This document shows, in pieces, positions 5,834 through 12,557 of a stretch of 44,295 nucleotides of DNA. The notes under the pieces are model-generated. The model was not told where the DNA came from. It was given only the letters and a program-made list of their open reading frames with translations, and ran no database searches. Every line of letters begins with the position of its first letter. Within the stretch, counting starts at the first letter, position 1. Position numbers and translations under genes: made by a program. This stretch comes from Acidobacteriia bacterium AH_259_A11_L15 (GTDB lineage Bacteria; Acidobacteriota; Terriglobia; Acidiferrales; 2-02-FULL-67-57): NCBI GenBank assembly GCA_027717655.1, contig JALLOH010000009.1, positions 1 to 44,295 on the forward strand, given 5' to 3'.

Positions 5834-6103
5834 ATGGGACGGCGTATGGCGGAAAAGAAGAGCTTGGCCAAGCTGGAGCCGTTGTTCTTCGGGCGGGTGA
5901 GCCGGGTCGTCGCCGGCGGGCTGACCCTCTACTGGGCCGTGGGATTTTGGGGACCGGACTCGGGCTCGGTGATTGCCTCGATCCTGGTGGGTTTCCTGGG
6001 GCTGTCCTTCCTGGTAGGCGGGCTGATGGGTAACCCGGGTTGCGAGTTGACGGCGCTCCCCAACCTGTTCTTCCCGCCCGAGAAGCGTTACCACACCCTT
6101 TGA
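5834..6103 (+). CDS. Small two-helix membrane protein with a GNPGCE motif
   Basis: This 89-residue protein (an ATG at 5846 is an alternative start) has two hydrophobic helices: VVAGGLTLYWAVGFWG and VIASILVGFLGLSFLVGGL. GNPGCELTALPN follows and then a charged tail. The single Cys lies at the membrane edge, as in DUF2892-type proteins, where a Cys follows the second helix. It resembles the C-terminal part of the upstream protein at 5187, and the two may be a related pair. The 220-base gap before it suggests its own promoter or a broken operon. Function is unknown; a role with the preceding metal genes is inferred from position only. Confidence 0.72.
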   Translation: MGRRMAEKKSLAKLEPLFFGRVSRVVAGGLTLYWAVGFWGPDSGSVIASILVGFLGLSFLVGGLMGNPGCELTALPNLFFPPEKRYHTL

Positions 6104-6383
6104 CCGCTGTGGACGCCCTTGGACAGGGCGGAGCACTCGCTGCGGGGAAAGTAGGCCCGCCCGCCAACCGGCCGGCGGGGAGTGGTTCGGCTGCGCTCCC
6201 TTCGGCTCCGCTCAGGGCAGGCACCAGAAGTAAACCCCCGCCCTACACGATGGGGGGCAACCTTCCAGCTACTGCTTGTAGGGGCGGGGTGAAGCCGCGC
6301 CCGAATCCCGGACGCGGCAGTTTCCCCTTGCATCCCCACCGCCGCCGGTATTAGCCTGAAACCCTACGGGGGAGGCCGCCAGC
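6104..6383. other. Intergenic region with hairpin and dispersed repeats
   Basis: CGCCCT-TGGAC-AGGGCG (6114-6130) forms a 6-bp hairpin just after the stop at 6103 and could end transcription. A dispersed repeat (CCCTTCGGCTCCGCTCAGGG) lies near 6198-6217. No gene is seen. Confidence 0.4.
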
Positions 6384-6875
6384 GTGAGCGGGGAGAAACT
6401 CATCGGCACCATCCGCGTGGGCGAAGAGCCCTTCTTCGAGGTGGTCGACAAAGGCGACGCCCACCTGGAGATTCGCTTCGTCTACGAGCGCGGCCACGGC
6501 CTGCGCATCCCCAAGAAGCTGGTCAACTCCCTGACCGAAATCCTCAAGTCCTACGACGGTCGCCGGCGCCACAGCCGCTACGTCTTCTCCGAGGACGTGC
6601 TGCTTGAATCGGGCGACGACCGCATCCGCATCCTGGGCCGCACCACCAACATCAGCCAGAGCGGGGTCTTCGTGGGCTCGCTGGCCGTCCTGCCCCGGGG
6701 GACCGAAATCCAGCTCAAGCTTCCGCCCCGCAAGCCCCAGGTGCACGCCTCCGTCCTAGTGCGCAACGTCCGCGAGGGCGTGGGCATGGGCCTGGAGTTC
6801 GCCACCGTCCGCCCCAAAAGCCGCGACAAACTGGCCAAGCTGCTCGAGCGCTGCAGCGAGCACGTGGTCGGCTAG
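6384..6875 (+). CDS. PilZ-domain protein (c-di-GMP binding)
   Basis: The GTG at 6384 follows GGGGGAGG and gives 163 residues. The C-terminal part, from about residue 53, is a PilZ domain: RRRHSR supplies the RxxxR switch, NISQSGVFVG supplies the second (D/N)xSxxG motif, and GVGMGLEFA closes the barrel. Both c-di-GMP-contacting motifs are intact, so binding is likely. The first 50 residues contain no recognised domain. Such single-domain receptors usually adjust motility, polysaccharide export or surface attachment by binding other proteins; no effector gene is adjacent, so the target is unknown. Confidence 0.92.
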   Translation: MSGEKLIGTIRVGEEPFFEVVDKGDAHLEIRFVYERGHGLRIPKKLVNSLTEILKSYDGRRRHSRYVFSEDVLLESGDDRIRILGRTTNISQSGVFVGSLAVLPRGTEIQLKLPPRKPQVHASVLVRNVREGVGMGLEFATVRPKSRDKLAKLLERCSEHVVG

Positions 6876-6929
6876 CCTCAAGCCAAATTGGCTCTTCCGC
6901 CCCTGGGAAGGAAACATTGGGAGGCAGGC

Positions 6930-7457
6930 ATGAAGCGTATCAAGGTGAGCAAAAAGTTTCGCCAGTACATGCGGCGGATGAAGGGCTACGTGGGGCGGCG
7001 CGACCCGCTGACGATGATGGCGACGGGCCCGCAGAAGCTGGCCCGCGCCGTCCGGGGGCTGACCGCGGCGCAACTCCGCCGCCGACCGCGCCCGGGCAAG
7101 TGGTCCATCCAGGAGATCGTCACCCACCTGGCCGACACTGAACTCACTTACGCCTACCGCTTCCGGGCGATGCTGGCCGAGCCCGGCGCCACCATCGTGG
7201 GCTACGACCAGGACCGCTGGAACCAAGTGGCCGGGCGCGCCCGCCGCCCCCTGGGCGAGCTGCTGGAGCAAGTCCGCGTGGTGCGCCACGCCAACCTGCG
7301 CCTGCTGCGCTCCGTGCCCCGCCTTTGGTGGAGCCGCTACGGGATGCATACCGAGCGCGGGCGGGAGACGGTCAGCCGGATGGTCTGGCTGCTGGCCGGG
7401 CACGACGTCAACCACCGGCGGCAAATCCAAGCCCTCCGCCACCGGTTCGGCCGGTGA
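6930..7457 (+). CDS. DinB-family four-helix-bundle protein
   Basis: I choose the ATG at 6930, which has GGGAGG upstream; a longer frame from 6888 has none. The 175-residue product matches the DinB/YfiT-like superfamily. RPRPGKWSIQEIVTHLADTE carries the first metal His and GHDVNHRRQI carries the HxxxH pair, giving the usual three-His metal site. Members are thiol-dependent metalloenzymes or of unknown function. The N-terminal 40 residues are Arg/Lys-rich. An 8-bp hairpin overlaps the stop codon. Confidence 0.88.
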   Translation: MKRIKVSKKFRQYMRRMKGYVGRRDPLTMMATGPQKLARAVRGLTAAQLRRRPRPGKWSIQEIVTHLADTELTYAYRFRAMLAEPGATIVGYDQDRWNQVAGRARRPLGELLEQVRVVRHANLRLLRSVPRLWWSRYGMHTERGRETVSRMVWLLAGHDVNHRRQIQALRHRFGR

Positions 7458-7474
7458 CACCGCCAGGTGTCACC
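7453..7474 (+). terminator. Hairpin over the stop codon of the DinB-like gene
   Basis: GGTGACAC (7453-7460) and GTGTCACC (7467-7474) form a perfect 8-bp stem with loop CGCCAG. The stop TGA is inside the 5' arm. There is no T tract, so it is a weak terminator candidate or part of the following repeat. Confidence 0.35.
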
Positions 7475-7718
7475 CCGAGCGAAGTCGAGGGGTAGCCCAC
7501 TTGCCCACCGTCTTTGGGGGTTGGTAGGACAGACATTTCTGTCTGTCCGGATCGTGGGTGAAGAGCGACGCAGAGATCCTTCGCCCTTTCGGGCTCAGGA
7601 TGACAACCTAAGCGAGTTTGTCATTCCGATCCCGCTGAGCGGGGGAGGAATCTGCTTTTCTAGCGCAGGCATTCCTGCCTGCGCGGGCAGACAAGAATGT
7701 CTGCCCCACCAAAGGAGG
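7475..7718. repeat. Dispersed palindromic repeats
   Basis: Two repeat types alternate here. One is GAGCGAAGTCGAGGGG / GATCCTTCGCCCTTTCGG. The other is a palindrome built on GACAGACATTTCTGTCTGTC (7529-7548) and GCAGGCATTCCTGCCTGC (7665-7682), the latter followed by GGGCAGACAAGAATGTCTGC (7685-7704). The same units recur near 8750 and 32650. No gene is seen. Confidence 0.6.
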
Positions 7719-8660
7719 CTAGTCTTCCGAGAGCGGCAGCAGCAGGCGGGGGTAGAGCACTTGCACGTCCTTCAGTTCTTTGCCGTTGGCGTCAACGACT
7801 TTCAACTCCCACTTCCGCGGTTTGTCGACCCGGCGCGGCAGCTCCACCTCCAGCCGATAGACGTGGGTAATGGCGTCATAAAGCATCCTGAACTCTTCGG
7901 TGACTTCCATGGTCTCTCCCAGCGATGAATGAGCTTTCACAGCCATTCCACCGGTGGCCTTAGCCAAGCGACGCAGGGCGCGGCCGAATCTCATCGAAGC
8001 CCCTGGGGGGTGATGCACAGGGTGGCCCGGCACTTTCACGCTGAACACGCGGAGGCCTAGAGATGCCAGTGCAATTTCCAGGTCGCGGGCGGAGGAACGG
8101 CTCCTGACGTCCACGCCGTCGCTGATCAAATAGATGGCATCACCCAGCCTGGCGGGCGCCATGCGGTGGGCTAGGGCAATGATCCCGTCATAGACGGCCG
8201 TGGGGTCACCCGGTTCATCCGAGGTAACCTCGTGCAGAACGAGCAGCAGATTCCGAAAATCGCGAGTGAAGTCTTTGTGTATATTCAGATTCTCCTTGGG
8301 CTGAGAGCGGTTTGTCGGCCGCAGGACATAAAAGGCTATCTCGTGGTCAGGGCTAAGGGATCGAACCAGATCCTCGGCCACTGCACCGGCCACAAACCAT
8401 CCGGGCTCCATACTTCTGCTGGTGTCCAGCAGCAACGCGATGCGGCGGGGTTCGGCGTTCGGTTCAACCGAGAGGATTTTCACCTGCTGGCCGCGGTACT
8501 CCCCGCGAAAATCGGCGGCACGCAACCCCTCGAGCGGCTTGCCGCTGGAGTCGAACACGCTGACCGCGAAGACGCGGCGCTCGGGGACGGGCGTTTGAGT
8601 CCACGCGGCGCTCGCCAATAGGGCAAGGATTCCGAAGGCAAGCACAAAGCGTCGGAGCAT
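7719..8660 (-). CDS. Secreted VWFA-related-domain protein of the acidobacterial type
   Basis: The 313-residue product begins with a clear signal peptide (MLRRFVLAFGILALLASAAWTQ-T). Residues 30-85 are the small beta domain typical of 'VWFA-related' proteins (FAVSVFDSSGKPLEGL-x-x-ADF). The von Willebrand A domain follows, with an intact MIDAS motif DTSRSM, and later IYLISDGVDVRS. The family is expanded in Acidobacteriota, where it is predicted to mediate metal-dependent adhesion outside the cytoplasm. It is the only strong lineage hint in this window. The gene faces the DinB-like gene across a repeat region, and no partner genes are visible. Confidence 0.9.
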   Translation of the reverse strand: MLRRFVLAFGILALLASAAWTQTPVPERRVFAVSVFDSSGKPLEGLRAADFRGEYRGQQVKILSVEPNAEPRRIALLLDTSRSMEPGWFVAGAVAEDLVRSLSPDHEIAFYVLRPTNRSQPKENLNIHKDFTRDFRNLLLVLHEVTSDEPGDPTAVYDGIIALAHRMAPARLGDAIYLISDGVDVRSRSSARDLEIALASLGLRVFSVKVPGHPVHHPPGASMRFGRALRRLAKATGGMAVKAHSSLGETMEVTEEFRMLYDAITHVYRLEVELPRRVDKPRKWELKVVDANGKELKDVQVLYPRLLLPLSED

Positions 8661-8918
8661 ACGGCAAGGCTACCGCCGCCCGCGCCCCCCTGTCCAGCCG
8701 CTGTTAGTTGTCATTCCCGGCCGCCCGTCCTGCCGCCCTGCCTTGGTAGGACAGCCATTCCTGTCTGTCTCGCCAATCGGACAACAGCAGAGCCTGTCAT
8801 TCTGAGCGAAGCGAAGAATCCCGCAGCCGCGGGATGCTTCACGGTTCGACTTTCGCTCACCGTCCCGAGCGGCAGTCGAGGGACTCCGTTCAGCATGACA
8901 AGCAAGCAACGCAAAGGA
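8661..8918. repeat. Repeat-filled intergenic region before selD
   Basis: Between the divergent VWA and selD starts lie a TTGGTAGGACAGCCATTCC / CTGTCTGTC palindrome (about 8744-8770), GTCATTCTGAGCGAAGCGAA with CCGCAGCCGCGG (8798-8834), and GACTTTCGCTCACCGTCCCG (8849-8868). These are the dispersed families seen elsewhere in the window. No gene is seen. Confidence 0.6.
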
Positions 8919-8939
8919 CGCCTATAGGCGCGGTATAAT
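8919..8939 (+). promoter_or_regulatory. selD: Putative selD promoter with a palindrome
   Basis: TATAAT at 8934-8939 is a perfect -10 box 27 bases before the GTG start of selD. A perfect 12-bp palindrome, CGCCTATAGGCG (8919-8930), occupies the spacer just upstream. The -35 region (GCAAAG) is weak. A palindrome at this place is typical of an operator, but no cognate regulator can be named. Confidence 0.45.
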
Positions 8940-8965
8940 GGGAGAATCTTCAAGGAGGTGACGGC

Positions 8966-10087
8966 GTGGCGGACGCCAAGTCGGTCCAGGCGGCCAAGAA
9001 GCCCCGGCTGACCGAGGCCAGTAAGGCCGCCGGTTGAGCCAGCAAGATGAGTCCAGCGTTGCTGGACTCGATTTTGCGGAAGCTGCCGCGGCAAGACGAC
9101 CCCAACCTGCTCGTTGGCTTCAGCGCCAACGACGACGCCGGGGTGTATCGCGTCTCGGGCGAGCTGGCGCTGGTGCAGACGGTGGACTTCTTCACCCCCA
9201 TCGTGGACGACCCCACCGCCTACGGGCAGATCGCCGCCGCCAACTCGCTCTCCGACATCTACGCCATGGGCGGGCGGCCGCTCACCGCCCTCAGCCTAGT
9301 GGCCTTCCCGGAGACGGGCGACACGGAGGTGCTGGAGAGAATCCTCGCCGGCGGCCACGCCAAGATGGCCGAAGCCGGCTGCGTGGTGGTGGGCGGCCAC
9401 TCCATCCGCGACCCTGAAATCAAGTTCGGCTACGCGGTCACCGGCAGCGTCCACCCGAAAAAAATCTGGCGGAACGCCGGGGCCCGCCCGGGCGACAAGC
9501 TCTTGCTCACCAAGCCCCTGGGCACCGGGGTGATCACCACCGCCTTGAAAAAAGGCCAGGCCCGCGAGGAGTGGGTCGAGGCGGCCACCCGGGTGATGCT
9601 GGAACTGAACCGCGCCGCCGCCGAAGCGCTGGAAAAGTTCGAAGTCCACGCCGCCACCGACGTCACCGGCTTCGGCCTGCTCGGCCACGCCCGCGAGCTG
9701 GCCCTGGCCAGCGGCGTCAGCCTGCGGATTGACAGCTCTCAGGTGGAGCTGATCGAAGGGGCGCTCGAGTGCTCCCACGCCGGCCACCTGGCGGGGGGGC
9801 TGAAGAACAACCGGGAGTTCGTGGGCGGTCCCGCTGGGCGGGACTCCGCTTCGCTCCGCTGCGTGGAGTTCGCCGCGAACGTCTCCCCCGACCTCCAAAA
9901 CCTGTTCTACGACCCGCAGACCTCGGGCGGCCTGCTGGTGGCCGTTCGCCCCGACCAAGCCGCCGATGCGCAGAAGGCCCTGCGCGCCGCCGGTCCCGCT
10001 GGGCGGGACTCCGCTTCGCTTCGCTGCCGGGCCATGCTCATCGGGGAAGTCCTCGAAAAAACTTCCCCACTTATTTCGATTAGATAA
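8966..10087 (+). CDS. selD: Selenide, water dikinase (SelD), itself a selenoprotein, TGA at 9035-9037
   Basis: SelD makes selenophosphate from selenide and ATP, the selenium donor for Sec-tRNA. From the first ATG (9047) the protein lacks the catalytic N-terminus. Starting instead at the GTG at 8966 (AAGGAGG upstream) gives KKPRLTEASKAAG, then TGA, then ASKMSPALLDSIL. This aligns with E. coli [24 protein letters not shown], so the TGA sits at catalytic Cys17, and K27 matches Lys20 with the same spacing. A SECIS-like hairpin follows at 9049-9069. Later motifs are intact: DDAGVY, TDFF-type VDFFTPIVDDP, GGHSI, TDVTGFGLLGH and DPQTSGGLL. Two 36-base repeats are inserted in frame. The last 17 codons are an atypically AT-rich second version of the tail found at 10975-11025. 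Confidence 0.9.
9049..9070 (+). promoter_or_regulatory. selD: Bacterial SECIS-like hairpin of selD
   Basis: GAGTCCAGC (9049-9057) pairs with GCTGGACTC (9061-9069) in a perfect 9-bp stem with loop GTT; a T-G wobble can add one more pair. The loop starts 20 bases after the TGA at 9035-9037 and begins with G. Position, stem and loop all fit a SelB-binding SECIS element. Confidence 0.75.
9827..9862 (+). repeat. In-frame palindromic repeat insertion in selD, copy 1
   Basis: This 36-base unit starts GGTCCCGCTGGGCGGGAC and encodes GPAGRDSASLRC. It interrupts the otherwise normal REFV-EFAANVSPDLQ segment of SelD. Copy 2 at 9992-10027 differs at a single base. The core CCCGC-TGG-GCGGG is a small hairpin. 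Confidence 0.8.
9992..10027 (+). repeat. In-frame palindromic repeat insertion in selD, copy 2
   Basis: This is the second copy of the 36-base unit (35 of 36 bases equal to 9827-9862). It is inserted between ALRAA and RAMLIGEVLEK, again without breaking the frame and away from the catalytic motifs. Confidence 0.8.
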
Positions 10088-10092
10088 AGCAC

Positions 10093-10974
10093 ATGCCCGC
10101 GTTCGAGATTCTCTTCGAATTCACACCACCCGGTGCGTTTGGACTACCTCAAGAAGGCCAGACTATTCTCCCGCTCCCTATAAAAGACGCCTATGGCCCA
10201 ACGTTGGACACTAGAACCAAAAATCTCGTGACGCACGGAACTCTCTCCATATATCGCGACGAAGAACACCGGTTCAAGGCAGACGTTGATGCAGCACGGT
10301 GCCGAATAAAAGCCTATGACAATTTCGCACTTGTCACTACCGAAGCCCCTACGCATCAAGAAGCCGAAGAGAGAGCAGGGAATTTGATTGAAAAATTGCT
10401 CCTGCGCTGGGCTGTATATGCTGACGGTGTTCGTTTCAAAGCGCGGATTAATCAGGTCACGGACACTGAGGGTAACGTGTACCCTTTTCGGCGAACCATA
10501 AAAGTGCTAAGCGTGCGAGGCTATAACCTAGATGAACTGACCAAATCCTTCGGAAAGGCCTTGGCTGCGGTCATCCTGCAGGACCAGCCGCTCGAACGGT
10601 CGCTGATCTACTATGACCGCTTTCTATTACTCCAAGAGATGGCTCAACAAATAGACACGTTGGGCCGCGAATTCGGTTATCTGACTGCCGAGATGCTGCT
10701 AAATCTTTACAAGAGCATAACCACTATTCTCGGTGATCCTTCGAAGGATAGGGACTACCAAAGCCGTTTTAAGAAGATTGGCTTGCCAAATGATTTTTGG
10801 CAAAACCGCGTTGAACCTATCAAGAAAGCACGCGACGCACTAGACGTAGCGCACTACACGTACACTGAGTCTCCCGAACAATTGCGGAAGAAAGTAGGAG
10901 AGGCGAACGCCGCTTGCCGAGAAACGATAAAGTCATATGTGGAATGGCTAGCCGGCAATCCCAATAGAACCTAG
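10093..10974 (+). CDS. Unknown protein of foreign composition inserted after selD
   Basis: The 293-residue product has no family I recognise. It is clearly less GC-rich than its neighbours and uses A/T-ending codons freely. The N-terminal 140 residues look alpha/beta; the C-terminal 140 are helical. They contain KKARDALDVAH (R247 and H254), an R-x6-H arrangement compatible with the loose HEPN ribonuclease motif, but this is only suggestive. The gene fills almost all of the 887-base segment between two divergent copies of the selD tail (10037-10087 and 10975-11025), so it arrived as a one-gene insertion. No recombinase is beside it. Accessory or defence function is a reasonable guess, not shown. 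Confidence 0.8.
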   Translation: MPAFEILFEFTPPGAFGLPQEGQTILPLPIKDAYGPTLDTRTKNLVTHGTLSIYRDEEHRFKADVDAARCRIKAYDNFALVTTEAPTHQEAEERAGNLIEKLLLRWAVYADGVRFKARINQVTDTEGNVYPFRRTIKVLSVRGYNLDELTKSFGKALAAVILQDQPLERSLIYYDRFLLLQEMAQQIDTLGREFGYLTAEMLLNLYKSITTILGDPSKDRDYQSRFKKIGLPNDFWQNRVEPIKKARDALDVAHYTYTESPEQLRKKVGEANAACRETIKSYVEWLAGNPNRT

Positions 10975-11025
10975 CTCCTCGGCGACGTCCTGGAAAAGAC
11001 CTCCCCCCTGCTGACCGTCAAATAG
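10975..11025 (+). pseudogene. selD: Stranded original 3' end of selD
   Basis: In frame this segment reads LLGDVLEKTSPLLTVK and then TAG, with host-like GC-rich codons. The present selD ends LIGEVLEKTSPLISIR and then TAA. Both are 17 codons including the stop; about 33 of 48 bases agree, and most differences are synonymous. It is therefore the former selD terminus, separated from the gene by the inserted 10093-10974 gene. Confidence 0.75.
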
Positions 11026-11135
11026 CGCCGCCGCCCGCGGCCCCGGTTTGATTCCTTGACAAGGCCACAGCTTCAGGAGTACCTAACGTCTCAGAGCCAG
11101 CCGGTGGGGGGTGCCCAGAAGGAGTTCTTTCCTTT

Positions 11136-12404
11136 ATGCACACTGGACAAGCGGACTACAGCCAGCCTGGTATGTTCGGGCAAGCTTCGAGGGAGGCTTT
11201 CAGCCTGGGTACTTTGATTGGGGCCCGCGGCCCCGCCATCCAGTGGGAGCGCCTGCTGGTGTTCTTTGCGGCCCTCACCGTCGGCGACCTCACCTGGCTA
11301 CTGGTGGAGCCGCTGGTGCGAAGCGGCGAACTGCTGCCCCAGCGGTTTTGGTTGATGTACGTGCTGAGCACCGTGGTGCTGGTCGGGGCCGCCCTGGCCT
11401 TCTTCCGATGGCTGCAAAACGACTTCGCGGCCGCCGCCTTGACCGCAGTGGCCTATTCGCTGGCGAGGGCCCTCATCCGAGGGGTTCTCTTTGGTTTCCC
11501 CGACATCAGCGGGGAGTTCGGGCCGGAGCTGCTGCGCGACTTAGCTCTCTTTCAACTCTATGGCCTGACGTGGACTTTTCTCTTTCTGGGCGGACTGGCC
11601 CTGGGGCTGCGCTTGCTGAAGCCCCTCTGGCTGGCGCTCGGCGTCGGTGGCCTGGTGGCGGCTGTCACCCACCGACTGATAGTGCCCCTGCTGCAAATGG
11701 CGGTCTTCGGCGACTTCTCCCTCGCCGGGTTTTCCTTGGGTGGCATGCTCGAATTCCTGCCCTATACGTTGGCCGAGCCGGTGGTCTTTGCCGGGGCCTT
11801 CTGGGTGGGCCTCTTGATTGCCGGGCTGGGAGTCGAGCCCGCGCTGGCGCCTGCCGGGGCGCGGGCGGCGGTCGCCGGCGCCAGCTATCAAAGGATTTCC
11901 AAAGGGTTCTTCTTGGGCTCAGTGGCCGCCGCCTTGGGCATTGCGCTGCCCCTGGTGATTGCCGGCAGCGTGCTGGCCCCGTCGGAGCCCCAGACGGCGC
12001 TCGCGTTGCTGGGGCTCTCCCTGCTCCCCATGTTCTACGGTATGGTCGTGATGTCCGTCCTCTTTTACAAGATGTGGGCAGCTATCCAGGACGGCCACGC
12101 CCGCACGACTCCCGGCAAAGCCATTGGCTTTCTCTTCATCCCCTTCTTTAACATCTACTGGGCGTTCAAGGTGCTGTGGGGTTGGGCCAAGGACTACAAC
12201 CGCTTGGTCGAGCGTCACCGGCTGAATGCCCCCCGGCTGCCCGAGGGGCTGTTCCTGGCCTACACCATTCTGGCCTTGTCAGGCGTCATCCCAGTGCTGG
12301 GCCTAGTGTTGGTCACCATCAACTACTTCGTCGCCCTGGTCATGGTGGCGAAGATTTGCGACGGGATTAACGCCATTCCGCCGCAACTGAAGCCCGCCGC
12401 CTGA
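11136..12404 (+). CDS. Polytopic membrane protein with a C-terminal domain shared with the protein at 1121-1651
   Basis: The 422-residue product has about nine to ten hydrophobic helices. Residues 1-250 form a six-helix region of unknown family. Residues about 255-422 repeat the small membrane protein at 1121-1651: YQRISKGFFLGSVAAALG, YKMWAAIQDGHARTTPGKA, FIPFFNIYW, AKDYN, LPEGLFLAY and CDGINAI. The larger gene is therefore a fusion or the small one a stand-alone version. The segment between two helices is rich in charged residues and invariant between the two, so it is probably the functional part. No function is known, and no partner genes suggest one. Confidence 0.8.
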   Translation: MHTGQADYSQPGMFGQASREAFSLGTLIGARGPAIQWERLLVFFAALTVGDLTWLLVEPLVRSGELLPQRFWLMYVLSTVVLVGAALAFFRWLQNDFAAAALTAVAYSLARALIRGVLFGFPDISGEFGPELLRDLALFQLYGLTWTFLFLGGLALGLRLLKPLWLALGVGGLVAAVTHRLIVPLLQMAVFGDFSLAGFSLGGMLEFLPYTLAEPVVFAGAFWVGLLIAGLGVEPALAPAGARAAVAGASYQRISKGFFLGSVAAALGIALPLVIAGSVLAPSEPQTALALLGLSLLPMFYGMVVMSVLFYKMWAAIQDGHARTTPGKAIGFLFIPFFNIYWAFKVLWGWAKDYNRLVERHRLNAPRLPEGLFLAYTILALSGVIPVLGLVLVTINYFVALVMVAKICDGINAIPPQLKPAA

Positions 12405-12557
12405 ATTTCGGACAGGCTGGGTTGCTCCCCCTCCCGAGAGCCTCGGCTAGCGTTTTTCGGCCTGGGGCGTCCAAGTAAAAGCAACCTTTGGGTGCGGAAA
12501 AGCAGTCCCACTAGTGAAGGGCAATAGCAGGAGATTTTTTTAACGGAGGCTGTTCCC

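Noticed and set aside
6101..6130. TGA stop of the 5834 gene followed by the hairpin CGCCCT-TGGAC-AGGGCG, which superficially fits a SECIS.
   Set aside because: The protein already has its conserved Cys (GNPGCE), the extension has no family support, and a hairpin right after a stop is better explained as a terminator.
9047..10087. selD starting at the first ATG, 9047.
   Set aside because: It would remove the catalytic loop; the GTG at 8966 has a strong ribosome-binding site and the upstream codons align with SelD.
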